From: Gamarada debralockiae
Taxonomy: Eukaryota > Ascomycota > Leotiomycetes > Helotiales > Hyphodiscaceae
DNA: 16,478 bases
Assembly (NCBI GenBank): GCA_002803225.1
Contig: NXFV01000605.1
Span: forward strand, 1-16,478
Reading direction: 5' to 3'
The position numbers and the translations under genes were made by a program. Numbering within the stretch: the stretch's first letter is position 1; every line of letters starts with the position of its first letter. This document shows positions 7,650 through 16,478 of this stretch, in pieces. Below the pieces are notes generated by a model. It was not told the DNA's origin. It did not search any database and saw only the letters and a program-made list of their open reading frames with translations.

Positions 7650-10569
7650 ATGGATCAATGGGGAGCATACTCCGATTCTACTGGCCCTTCGAGAAGATAC
7701 AACGGTAATCCTCAGAATCAACCAACGATGTCGCGAGATTACAACGGAACCGCCCAAGCCCAACCTCCCGCTGGATTTACATACGAACAATATCAAGGTG
7801 GAATGAGTGCGCATACTCAGTCTATGACAGCTTCTCCTACAACGGCGCCACAGATGAGAGATGGGAATGGAGATGTGGCTATGTCAGACGCTCAAGATCC
7901 GTACGGTAGCATGAAATACCCCATGCGACCTCATCACCAGCAACACCTCTCGACAGGACGAGCACCATCACATCATTCACCTCAAGAGCCATCTGCAGCA
8001 GCTCAACGATATTCTCCCATGGAGACATTATCGCCCAGTTCGCCATACGGTGCTGCCCCGCCACAAGGCCAGTATGGGTCACAACCAGGCCCACAACGTC
8101 AGTCACCAACAAGACCCGGAAATTACTCCTCACCAAACTCATACTACGCCAATCGTCAACAAGCACAACAATTGTCTCCTATTACGCCCTTCGCTTCTAA
8201 CAATGAGAGCTATCCCAGCTCTGCAACTGCACAATTAAACGCTGTCTTTGGGAACGACCCCAAATCTCCCCGGCGGCCAGCACCACAATCTGCCCAAGGC
8301 CCTCCAGGACGAGGACCCGTTCCAGAATTCTCAAAGGTTCGATCTATGGCCGATCTGCAACCTAAAGTCAATGCTCAGCCTGCCTTTCGAAGAGCAAATC
8401 CTGAAGGTGGATTCATCAGTGTATGGAATTCCCAGAAAGCTACTATAGGTGTCTGCTAACGTTTAATTTAGCCCCTCCAAGCTCTCACGAGTCATCTACC
8501 ATCCACATATCGTATCTGCAATCCGAGCTTCAAATACGAATCCTCCCGAAACCCTCGAAGAGTCCTCACGAAACCGAGCAAGGGTGTCAAGAATGATGGG
8601 TTTGATAATGAGGACAGTGATTATATACTTTATGTGAATGACATTCTCGGGTCTGAGGAGACTGGTCATAAGTATGTTTCGAGGTTAACATTTCTGTATT
8701 CTTTACGATAGTGAATGCTAACCGCTTGGGTAGAAACCGATATCTCATCCTCGATGTTCTGGGCCAGGGAACTTTTGGGCAGGTGGTGAAGTGTCAGAAC
8801 TTGAAAACACAGGAGGTTGTCGCAGTGAAGGTTGTCAAGAACAGAACGGCATACTTCAACCAAAGTATGATGGAGGTGTCGGTCCTTGATCTGGTAAGAA
8901 TAATTTACAGTCATTCTTTGAACACTACGCTGACTTTATTTAGCTCAATACGAAGCTCGATAAAAATGACGACCACCATCTCCTCCGATTAAAAGATACC
9001 TTCATCCACCGACAACATCTCTGCCTGGTATTCGAGCTACTGAGCGTCAACCTGTACGAATTGATCAAGCAGAATCAATTCAGAGGGTTGAGCACGACAC
9101 TTGTCCGGGTCTTCGCACAACAACTTCTGAATGGTTTGAGTCTGTTGAACAAAGCTCGATTGATACATTGCGATTTGAAACCGGAGAACATCTTGCTCAA
9201 GAACTTGGAGAGTCCGATTATCAAGATTATCGACTTTGGGTCAGCTTGCGATGAACGTCAGACTGTGTACACATACATCCAATCCCGCTTTTATAGATCC
9301 CCGGAAGTTCTGCTTGGGTTACCATACTCGTCAGCAATCGACATGTGGTCGCTAGGATGTATTGTCGTAGAGCTGTTTCTGGGTCTGCCTCTCTTCCCAG
9401 GATCTTCGGAGTACAATCAAGTGTCTCGAATAGTAGAGATGCTTGGAAATCCGCCAAATTGGATGTTGGAGATGGGCAAGCAGTCTGGAGAATTCTTCGA
9501 GAAGAGACATGATGTGGACGATTATGGAAGACGGACATATCATCTGAAGAGTATGGAGCAGTACTCAAGAGAACATGGCACGAAGGAGCAGCCAAGCAAA
9601 AAATACTTCCAAGCAACGACCCTCCCGGAGATCATTCGATCATACGCAATGCCTCGGAAAAATATGAAGCAGTCCGAGATTGACCGAGGTGAGTACATAC
9701 TACATGCATATGGTTCACAGCTAACGGAGTTCACAGAAATGAACAACCGGGTTGCTTTCATTGACTTTGTCCGCGGATTGCTCAACATAAACCCCTTGGA
9801 GCGATGGTCGCCTCAACAGGCGAAGCTGCATCCTTTCATTACTCAGCAGAAGTTCACAGGACCATTCGTGCCACCAATGAATTTGAAATCGAGCTCCATA
9901 AACCGGTCACCAGCTCCAGGCACTCAGCAGCAACAGCAAGCCGAAGCTTTGAGCAAGCAACGTGCACAAGCTGCTCAAGCTGCGCAAGCTCAAGCTCATA
10001 CAGCGCAGGCTCATTCGGCGGCGCAGGCACAATACGGAGCTGGGATACCCTTAGGGCAATACTCGCAAGTCGCTTCTCAAGCTCCGCCGGTCTATAACAA
10101 CACCAACATGTACTCGCCGAACGCAAGTCATCAAGGTGCACCACCACCCTACCCTTCCCAACAACCCGGGCCATATAACCAAATGGGAATGATGCCACAG
10201 CCTCCTACCCAGATGCCACCAGCACCGTACGGACCAGGACCTTCACAGCAACAGCAGAGTCTCTACGCACAAGCGACCATGCGGTCAGGACGCCAAAGAG
10301 CCTCTACAATGGAAGTCCAACAAGGTGGCATCCCCGTCACGATCCAAAGAGTAGCCAGCCATCTCGATCCCAGCCAACCGATCCGCCTACAACCAAGCCC
10401 TGCATACTATCCACCGCCGCCTGATGGGGCTCCTGATGGAAACCCAGGAAGTGCGCGAAGGAGGGGCAGTAGAGCTGCGCAAGGCGGTCAGGGTGGCACA
10501 AGGAATAATCGGGACTTCATTCGCAACCTCGAAGATCGGATGTTGGAAGAGGGAAGTCAATGGCATTGA
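7650..10569 (+). CDS. YAK1: Yak1/DYRK-family dual-specificity protein kinase
   Basis: Homologue of yeast Yak1 and Aspergillus YakA, a kinase that restrains growth and drives stress and nutrient responses downstream of PKA/TOR. Five exons: 7650-8420, 8472-8671, 8734-8893, 8944-9688, 9737-10569; spliced length 902 aa. Introns are 51, 62, 50 and 48 bp with GT/AG ends and CTAAC or CTGAC branch sites. The N-terminal 290 residues are Gln/Pro/Ser-rich and probably disordered. A DYRK-homology box follows (NDGFDNEDSDYILYVND, 298-314). The kinase domain (about 327-660) has the Gly loop GQGTFGQV (334-341), Lys356, helix-C Glu371, HCDLKPEN (452-459; the Cys is a DYRK signature), DFG (474-476) and the activation-loop YTY with Tyr488, the tyrosine DYRKs autophosphorylate. 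The C-terminal 240 residues are Gln/Ala/Pro-rich. Exon joins restore unbroken conserved sequence, so the model is firm. Retaining intron 1 would stop the protein 12 codons later, before the kinase domain. Confidence 0.95.
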
Positions 10570-11515
10570 GCTGCTCCAACCATTCGCCTGCCGAGAGCAG
10601 GCTTCACGCCGACACGCCAGCACCATCATAGTGCTTGGAAATTTGAATTGCACGTACGAGCTTCGATAGTATATTTAGCTTTATCGGACGCAGCAGTAAG
10701 TGTCGGTGCTTGCATCGTATGATACCTACGATATGGAAAGGAACTTGTGTGTTTCTTCAACAGAACTGTAGTAGTGGAGATGGATTTTCGACCAAGTTGG
10801 TCAGATTCGTACATACCAGAAAAGAAAGAAAGAAAGAAAGAATGTTGTCAGGAGGATCGGTCAGGGGACTTGGGGCTTGGGATTGATTGATGGTAGGATT
10901 GATTGCGGACAGAAAGGGGATCAATTCGACTGATGGGCTTTCGTTCATGTAATTTATATGCATTGCATGGAGAAATTGAAGCGAGCGCTGAGCAGCTGCT
11001 ACGTTTTGAATCTGCGGCTCTCGTCGTTCGTGATTTGATTCTACTTCTGATCTCGATTTTTAGTGTGCATAATCTTATGGAAGGGCAACGAGGTGCGTGT
11101 TTGCCTGGTTCTGACGACTATATACGCTGTGTGGTGAGAGTTTCAGGGACGGGTATTGAGGGGATAAGGGGATGAGGGGCTGCGAAGAGGGGGGTTGGTG
11201 GGTATACAGTGAGTGGGACACTGGGAGGAGTTGAGTGATTGGAAGAAAGGCAGCGGCACAGAGCACAGAGCAGTTAAGAAGGGCAGATTGAGCTTGAGTC
11301 AGGCATGAGGAAGGAGGGAGAAGGGGGGAGGAAGAGTCAAATTGTTCACCTTATCTCCACTCACTCACTCACCACATCAACGCTCACCTCCGTCCTAAAC
11401 AAACCCCGAAAATTACACAAGGCGCCGGCTCTCTCAGTCTTTCTCAGCCATCTGGATTTTCTCCCGTCCATCGTCTCAACTCCAACCACTCCTCGCTTTA
11501 ACCCCAAAAATACCA
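10570..11515. other. Intergenic stretch after YAK1
   Basis: No gene is supported. The first part should be the YAK1 3' UTR. The part from about 11130 to 11330 is strongly purine-rich (G and A) on the plus strand. From about 11340 to 11515 it becomes CT-rich and ends in CCAAAAATACCA directly before an ATG at 11516, the usual look of a fungal 5' leader, which supports a plus-strand gene starting there. Confidence 0.5.
10819..10842. repeat. GAAA microsatellite
   Basis: About five to six tandem copies of the tetramer GAAA, in the probable 3' flank of YAK1. Likely to vary in length between strains. Confidence 0.85.
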
Positions 11516-12114
11516 ATGCCGCCCTTCAAAGCACCCCCCGCACCTCCTCGAACCACCTCTTCCCAGCCACCACAAACAAAACAAACTAAACCTCCTGCTC
11601 GTCCCAGTACACATCGTCGTCCCAGCACACATCATCGTCCCAGCACACATCATCGTCCCAGCACACATCATCGTCCCATCGCCACGCACAGAGCTGAGTC
11701 CGGAAACTGTACAGGAGTTAGCTCAGTTGATTATGGGGAGGGTTGGGAGGGAGAATTTGAATTTTGTGCGGGAGAGGAGAGACGATGATGGGAATGGAAA
11801 GAGAGGGGGTGGATGGGTGTTGGGTTGTGGGGTTGGTTCGATGATTTACAGGGAGGTGGAGAGGAAAATGGGGATGGAGATAGGGAGGAGGAGGATAAGG
11901 AGTGGCTTAAGTTTGGGGAGTTTCGATATGGATGGGTGAGGGAGACTGATGGTGAAGGACATCCAATCGTTCACTTAACTATAGCAACTGAGGACAAGGA
12001 CGAGAGGAGGGAGATTAGCGGACCTTGGATTGTTTGGTTACTAGTGGTGGGGTGTTAGTCTGGGTAGTACTGAGACGGAAGAGGATTAGGAGGGGGATTT
12101 TGTTTTTTAAATAA
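11516..12114 (+). pseudogene. Frame-disrupted gene, likely tail-anchored protein
   Basis: A CT-rich leader and ATG (11516) start MPPFKAPPAPPRTTSSQPP, a typical fungal disordered N-terminus. Protein-like sequence then changes frame three times. After the repeat region (by about 11690) the next frame up reads TELSPETVQELAQLIMGRV and later SMIYREVERKMG. At a run of four Gs (11870-11873) it returns to the starting frame: GDREEEDKEWLKFGEFRYGW, then HPIVHLTIATEDKDERREIS and GPWIVWLLVVG. At another run of four Gs (12049-12052) it moves again: VLVWVVLRRKRIRRG, ending at TAA (12112-12114). Each G-run break fits one missing G. The last part gives one hydrophobic helix followed by RRKR, the usual form of a C-terminal membrane anchor. 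I do not recognise the family. Either the gene is broken or the sequence has homopolymer errors. Introns are less likely: the breaks lack good donors. The coding strand is unusually G-rich compared with RAD26 or YAK1. Confidence 0.5.
11600..11678. repeat. 18-bp minisatellite, about 4.4 copies
   Basis: Tandem units of CGTCCCAGCACACATCAT: the first copy (11600-11617) differs at two positions, copies two to four are identical (11618-11671), and a seven-base partial copy follows. The unit is a multiple of three, so in the frame of the ATG at 11516 it encodes a repeating RPSTHH. The first frame change of the surrounding gene occurs in or just after it. Confidence 0.9.
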
Positions 12115-12723
12115 CTGAATCGTTGACGTGGTGTGATGGGATGGTTTCAGGGGTCAGGGGTCGCATGAGGGGTACGTAGATAGGAAGCAGATGCGGGGTT
12201 TTAGTTGGGTTGGATAAGATAGGGATGGCGTGGATAGGGGAGGTGACTGGGAAGGATGGGAAGCTGAATCGTTGGGTTGGGATGAGCGATTCGTTTTAGG
12301 TGGATGAGAGGGGTTTTGGGTAGGGTGTGAGTTTATGGATTGAATATGAATTGTCGGGTTGGGATGAGCGATTGTTTTTCGGGCTTGGATGGGTGGGGTG
12401 TTAGTTGGTCTAGGATTCGTTCACGGAGAATGAAAGCATCAAAATAGAATATTTTTGGTATTTTGGTGTCTATATCTACACAATGGCCTGCTGTGCTGGA
12501 AAGAAATATCCGCTTCTCTTTGCTTCAAAATGGAAAGCCAGTCCGCTACCCTCAGGTGTCCTGCTTGTTCGGAAGTTGAATCCTGATGCAATGTTCTCAA
12601 ATCTGCTTGGTATAAAGAGGCAGAAATGCCCAGTCGGTAGTTCACCTCTTCGATATCATGCAGTTACGCAGTGTCCCTGAAACTGCAGGTACAGAAAGCT
12701 GTCGGAAGAGTCTAGGACATAGT
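12115..12723. other. G-rich convergent intergenic stretch
   Basis: This lies between the ends of two convergent genes. The plus strand is rich in GGGT, GGAT and GGTG words up to about 12420, then composition becomes ordinary. No gene is supported on either strand. The 12440-12723 part is the likely 3' UTR of the minus-strand RRM gene. Confidence 0.45.
12274..12373. repeat. Direct repeat pair, 18 bp exact
   Basis: GGGTTGGGATGAGCGATT occurs at 12274-12291 and again at 12356-12373. The similarity extends with a few mismatches to about 33 bp on both sides (TGAAT before, GTTTT after). Copies start 82 bp apart. It may be remnant minisatellite material in this G-rich stretch. Confidence 0.85.
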
Positions 12724-13935
12724 TCATCTGTAGCCGCGACCTCGAACATTTCCGCGACCATCTCCGCTGCTACGTTCACCTCCACGTTTGCCAACCAAGT
12801 CATCACTATACAGTCCTCCTCCATAGTTGTCATCGGTATCCATACGTTCCTCGAAACCATGTGAACCATCCACCACGTCGCGTCGGGAATCTACCTCTCG
12901 TCGACGCTCGCGCGGTGTGTTTCGGCCTGATCCACCATAGCCTGGGCGAGTGTCGTCTGAGCGCTCGGTGATCTGATCGGCACGTGGACCGAGAGGTGTG
13001 ATTGAGCGGGAGGTTGATGCGACAGGTGCGGTTGAGAGTTTGGCTGCGGAGCCGACTTTGTGATAGACGTGGAGGAGATTGCCATCAGCCTGTCAAGTCC
13101 GTGATTAGTTGAGGCCTGGGAGGTAAAATTGCGCCATATACTTACATTCTGGTTATTGAAAGTGGAAACCACATTATCAGCACCCTGCTTCGACTCGAAG
13201 ATGATCTCGGCGATTACATTCGGCCTCTCGGTGATGATACGACAACTCAGGCAAACCCCTCCAACAGGCGTTATCGCACTCTCAATATCTTCCGCCGTCG
13301 TACCTTGCGCGAAGTTCTTCGCCATCACAATATACGGTCCAGCAAGTCCCTTGATCGATATTGGCTTTGATGCTTTTGCGGCTCCCACGACGTTGAACTG
13401 GGTATTGAGGGTAGGGGACGAGGCTGAGGCATTGACCGCAGAATAGAGACGTTCAGTGCGAGTCACGCGCGGCTTTGGGCCACGATGAGGAACTTGTGCA
13501 TTTTGAGAAGCGGAAAGGTTGTTCAAGCCGTGCAGATCGTGTGTCCACTCGGCGTCGACGTTGCCCGCTGCTGGTTTTGCTGCTGGTTTGAGGTTGGATC
13601 TCGCAGCTGCATTCTTCTGTGTAGTTGAGACCGTTCGCTGTGCATTGTCAGAGTTGTCCGCTACCAATTATCCCCCAAGTGTAATATATACCTTTGCGAC
13701 TCCAACTCTACTGGCGAGGGATGGTCCGGTGCCTGGCTTGCGATTGTTCATTCCAGCCCCCGGGGCACTCTGTCTTCGCCCTTTGCTAAAAATCTCCTGT
13801 GCGAGAGCTTCATTCCTACGTCGCTGACGGTCTGCGAGGATGTCAGCGACAGTCTTCATATACTGCTGAGCGGGATCAATTCTTACCAGCATTGATAATT
13901 GCGTTGAAGTCCGCGGCGATCTTTCCAGGCGCCAT
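12724..13935 (-). CDS. RRM-domain RNA-binding protein with RG-rich tail
   Basis: Four exons on the minus strand: 13935-13887, 13831-13692, 13637-13146 and 13089-12724; spliced length 348 aa, stop TGA at 12724-12726. Introns are 55, 54 and 56 bp with GT/AG ends, and each join keeps one continuous frame. The protein starts MAPGKIAADFNAIINA, then a basic Arg/Lys-rich segment (17-65) and a low-complexity linker. One RRM-like fold lies at about 163-240: strand YIVMAKNF, helix TAEDIESAITPVG, strand LSCRIITE, strand VIAEIIFES, helix KQGADNVVSTFNNQ, strand LLHVYHK. The RNP1 strand lacks the usual aromatic residues, so RNA contact may differ from a classical RRM. The tail is rich in Arg, Asp and Gly and ends GDGRGNVRGRGYR, an RGG-like element that often adds RNA binding. 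A nuclear role in mRNA handling is plausible but not shown. The intron-2 donor GTATAT is weaker than the others. I cannot assign an orthologue name. Confidence 0.88.
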
Positions 13936-14371
13936 GGTGAACTGTATGTTAGTGAACGAGCTTTTGTTAGTAAGTCTGCGAGGTTTCTGGGTGTTTCTGT
14001 GTTATCCAGATAAATGAGAGAGATCTGGGTAGATTTCTGATAATCTGAAGTTGAAGTTGAAGTTGTTGGGGGTCGATGTCAATCAAAGAGAAGAAATGTT
14101 GGAAAACGCGAACGCGATGTGGCCCAAAAACATGCGGCTGGATTCGCGAGGCCAGTGTTGGTCCGTGCTCATTCCCCTTCCCTCGCAAGGCAAGCGAGGC
14201 TGTGTAGCCTCATTTACGTTGTTTACACGTCTGTAGTATACCCTTTCATCTACACTTCTATTCGAGAATGATAATCGCTCAAGTAGCGCTAGTTACTTAA
14301 TTGGTAAAGATTCCGAGTTTGAGCTAATTTTCCAAGAGGTATTAGAGCGGATCCCCGACCAGTTGGACAGT

Positions 14372-14386
14372 CGGACCTATGGTCCG
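14372..14386. promoter_or_regulatory. CGG-N9-CCG palindrome, possible Zn2Cys6 site
   Basis: CGGACC TAT GGTCCG is a perfect inverted repeat with a three-base centre, giving CGG and CCG half-sites nine bases apart. Inverted CGG half-sites are the typical target of fungal Zn2Cys6 (Gal4-class) dimers. It lies about 440 bp upstream of the RRM gene and about 990 bp upstream of the last gene. Function is not shown, and one such site could arise by chance. Confidence 0.3.
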
Positions 14387-15222
14387 TGGAATCCTTTGGG
14401 AGATAATGCGTATCCGTGCTTTGAATCTGCCTGAACTAACTGAATGAACAGGTTTTTTTGCTGTTAGGATAATACAAATGGATATTAGAAATTTCTCACA
14501 AGAAAAGACCATTGATAAGTGCGCAGTGTTAGCAAGCCTCTTTCCTCATAAGGGGAACCGAATAATCAATCATGAATCGTTCACACAAGCTCAGCTATTA
14601 AAATACAGACATTGTACACCTCAGAGCCTAGGTAATGTTTAAATATCTCATACTACCTGAACGATTTAAAACTGTCCATTTTTGCGTCGTTGAAGTTACC
14701 TGGGCATTCTAAGACCCGACCAAGGAACAGGAGCTGGTCTTCTTTAGTCTCTTTACGTCCTGCCTTTCATCCTGCACTTCTTCGACGTTTACCGAGCCCC
14801 CCTTTCAACGAATTTTAATAAATCCCACTTTGGATAACCTGAATGGTAAAAATCCGAGCAAAAGATAAGTTTGATATTCAGCTTCCTCCTCCTCCAGGCT
14901 TCGCAGAATCCGGACAGTAAAAATTAGAGTTTTATACGCATCAAAATGTTAAATTATAAATTACGCAACTTACCCGAGCAATTTCGAGACTGTCTTTATC
15001 CATATATTTATCCATTTCTACATCGTTCAAAATTATGCGAACAATTCAAGAAGGGTAGCTCCTTCCCATTTCCCTTTCCTCCCAAGACCAGCGAGGCTAT
15101 CTCATGTGACAACCTTATTTGATTTGTTTCCTCCTGCTTCCTTCTCACTTCTTCAGACATTCATCCAGTCCGTTCCAGCGATTGCTTTTTACACACCTGG
15201 ATGGTGCGATTTTTGGGTATTG

Positions 15223-15348
15223 GTGAGTTCGATTTCCATCGTTCAAAATTTGGCGGCAACGATCGAAAGCTCCACTTCTTCAAGAGTCGCACTGTTCTGG
15301 AATTTTCGACTTTCTGTCAATCTTTCATGCTAATTGAACAATCCACAG
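15223..15348 (+). other. Candidate 5' UTR intron of the last gene
   Basis: A strong donor (GTGAGT at 15223) and an acceptor CACAG ending at 15348, with GCTAAT upstream as a possible branch site, define a 126-bp intron ending 25 bp before the ATG at 15374. An ATG at 15201 before it would open an overlapping upstream frame, so translation of the main frame may be regulated. Expression data would be needed to confirm it. Confidence 0.35.
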
Positions 15349-15373
15349 AACCGCTGCACAGCCGTCGGACAGC

Positions 15374-16478
15374 ATGGATTCAGCATCACCTAGCACCCTT
15401 CGCAGAAATGCTTCGAACCCAGTGCTCGACTCTCCAGCACGTACCTCCTCTCACAAGAAGGAACCTTCTTGGCTCACCGCAGCCAAGTCCAGCCTCAAAT
15501 CATTCTTGTCTTCCAGCAAGTCGAGCGAAGGAGACAAAAATGCCAGTCTTATTGGTCTGAGAAAGTCTATATTTGGGCTATATGACAGTTTCCGCAATGC
15601 ACGATCTTCTGAAACCGACGGAGACATTCATGAGCCTACTATTCGTCCTAAAACTACGTCACCGTCGAAGACTATCCGCATATATGGTGAGTAAACACTC
15701 GAATTGAATGAATGAATGACACTGACCAATGCCAACAGCCAAACGAAGAAAGAGCTTCAGCGATATCTTGTCCTCCTACCTAATAGCTCAACATTTTTCA
15801 ACGAATCAGACTCCACAAGAGCATCCTCCACCGTATAAGTCGATGCCTGCTGCATATCAACTGAAAGACCCAAAACACCTGATGAATATCTTTGCAATCT
15901 CATTCGTTCAACTGAAACGAACGATTCGGAGTCAATAAGCAGTTTACCCAATCCACGAGTTCAATGTCCACAAATTACGCCCGAGGCTACACCGCTCAAT
16001 CTCGACGAACAATCGGAAGAGATCGAATGCAATACCCAGTTAACCGTAGCCCGTATGATCAAAAACAGATATTTCTTACGTTCGGACGATTCTTTACATG
16101 CCAGCCTGCATGATTTCTGGGGCATAATCAATACTGGAGCGGAGCGTCTGAATAGGGTATGCCAACAATCGCTCAAATCATATGAGCTATCATATTCGAC
16201 GGACCTTTACTGACAATCAGAAGCCCAAGCCGTATAAGTGGCTGAGAGATATGCCCTCGAATAAGGATCTGAGCGTTTCTGTGGAAGCATTGGATCTGTA
16301 CCTCGAGCAGTCAAGTAAGTGGCGAATCCTTGAATTCCACTCATTCACCTCCATTCAGCGGTTCCTAAAATCCAACCCGGACTCATGGTTTCTAGTCATT
16401 CACCCTTTCAAGTGATTATTGAAGCTCATGATACCCGCTGGTTTCGACCTTTCATCAGAATAAGGGGGGGGGGGGGGG
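15374..16478 (+). CDS. Hypothetical protein, 3' end cut by window
   Basis: A five-exon model open to the right edge: 15374-15686, 15739-15832, 15943-16156, 16221-16314 and 16359 onward. Introns 1 (52 bp), 3 (64 bp) and 4 (44 bp) have GT/AG ends, and 1 and 3 have CTGAC branch sites. The N-terminus is Ser/Pro/Lys-rich and looks disordered (SWLTAAKSSLKSFLSSSKSS, then LRKSIFGLYDSFRNARSSE). Later parts look folded: LTVARMIKNRYFLRSDDSLH, ASLHDFWGIINTGAERLNR, KPKPYKWLRDMPSNKDLSVS, then VEALDLYLEQS and FQVIIEAHDTRWFRPFIRIR at the edge. Intron 2 is doubtful. The frame must change between exons 2 and 3. A donor at 15833 (GTATAAGT) can join to CAG at 15942 (110 bp) or to a 35-bp-distant AG at 15867. However, the downstream frame also looks coding before that point apart from a TAA at 15836-15838, so a frameshift plus a stop is possible. 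I do not recognise the family; about 274 residues are visible. Confidence 0.62.
16464..16478. repeat. Terminal run of fifteen Gs
   Basis: The window ends in an uninterrupted run of G inside an open reading frame. This looks like an assembly or read end rather than biology: coding sequence directly precedes it, and there is no TTAGGG telomere repeat. Confidence 0.9.

Larger units (their letters stand above)
13936..15373. other. Long intergenic stretch, mostly AT-rich
   Basis: This region separates two divergent genes (the minus-strand RRM gene and the plus-strand gene at 15374), so it holds both promoters. I found no convincing gene. From about 14440 to 15050 it is AT-rich with many stops in all frames. 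Notable items are a perfect CGG-N9-CCG palindrome (14372-14386) and two diverged copies of a C-rich segment (14172-14203 and 15070-15100). Confidence 0.5.

Noticed and set aside
11600..11678. CRISPR array
   Set aside because: The units are tandem, without spacers, and the genome is eukaryotic.
11498..11689. Minus-strand open frame with repeated GTMMCA units
   Set aside because: It is only the reverse reading of the 18-bp minisatellite.
14280..14345. Possible tRNA-like sequence (TTAATTGGTAAAG resembles a D-loop)
   Set aside because: No matching T-arm (GTTCNANNC) and no acceptor stem pairing.
14237..14434. Stop-free plus-strand stretch of 65 codons (…IFQEVLERIPDQLDSRTYGP…)
   Set aside because: It has no ATG, and a run of this length is expected by chance a few percent of the time per frame. 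Some of the sequence looks protein-like, but I found no second exon.
15201..15560. Plus-strand open frame of 119 codons starting at ATG 15201
   Set aside because: It overlaps the main frame of the gene at 15374 in another frame and crosses a likely 126-bp intron. At most it is an upstream open frame.

Overview
The window looks like nuclear DNA of a filamentous ascomycete (Pezizomycotina; Leotiomycetes is a guess only). The signs are short introns of about 44-64 bp, mostly with GT...CTAAC/CTGAC...AG signals, long intergenic stretches with CT-rich leaders, and a Rad26-type repair ATPase and a Yak1-type kinase with fungal architecture. There are no bacterial signals, no tRNA or rRNA that I could see, and no CRISPR array.

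Layout. Positions 1-2060 are a gene graveyard: at least three minus-strand stretches (146-740, 1216-1529, 1616-2029) read like protein but are broken by stops and frame changes. Positions 2481-6137 (minus) hold an intact, intronless 1,218-codon RAD26/CSB (ERCC6) homologue for transcription-coupled DNA repair. A 1.5-kb divergent promoter region (6138-7649) separates it from a five-exon YAK1/DYRK protein kinase gene (7650-10569, plus; 902 aa when spliced). After a 950-bp intergenic stretch with a GAAA microsatellite comes 11516-12114 (plus), a short G-rich gene that looks like a tail-anchored membrane protein but changes frame three times, with an 18-bp minisatellite near its start. A four-exon gene for a 348-aa protein with a divergent RRM and an Arg/Gly tail lies on the minus strand at 12724-13935. 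After 1.4 kb of AT-rich, apparently non-coding sequence, a multi-exon gene of unknown function starts at 15374 (plus) and runs off the right edge, where the sequence ends in fifteen Gs, probably a contig end.

The genes do not form a pathway or cluster. RAD26 and YAK1 are divergent housekeeping/stress genes sharing an upstream region. The candidate small membrane-protein gene and the RRM gene converge. I did not find a convincing new molecular system. The most unusual material is the frame-disrupted G-rich gene at 11516-12114 and the set of decayed minus-strand genes at the left end.
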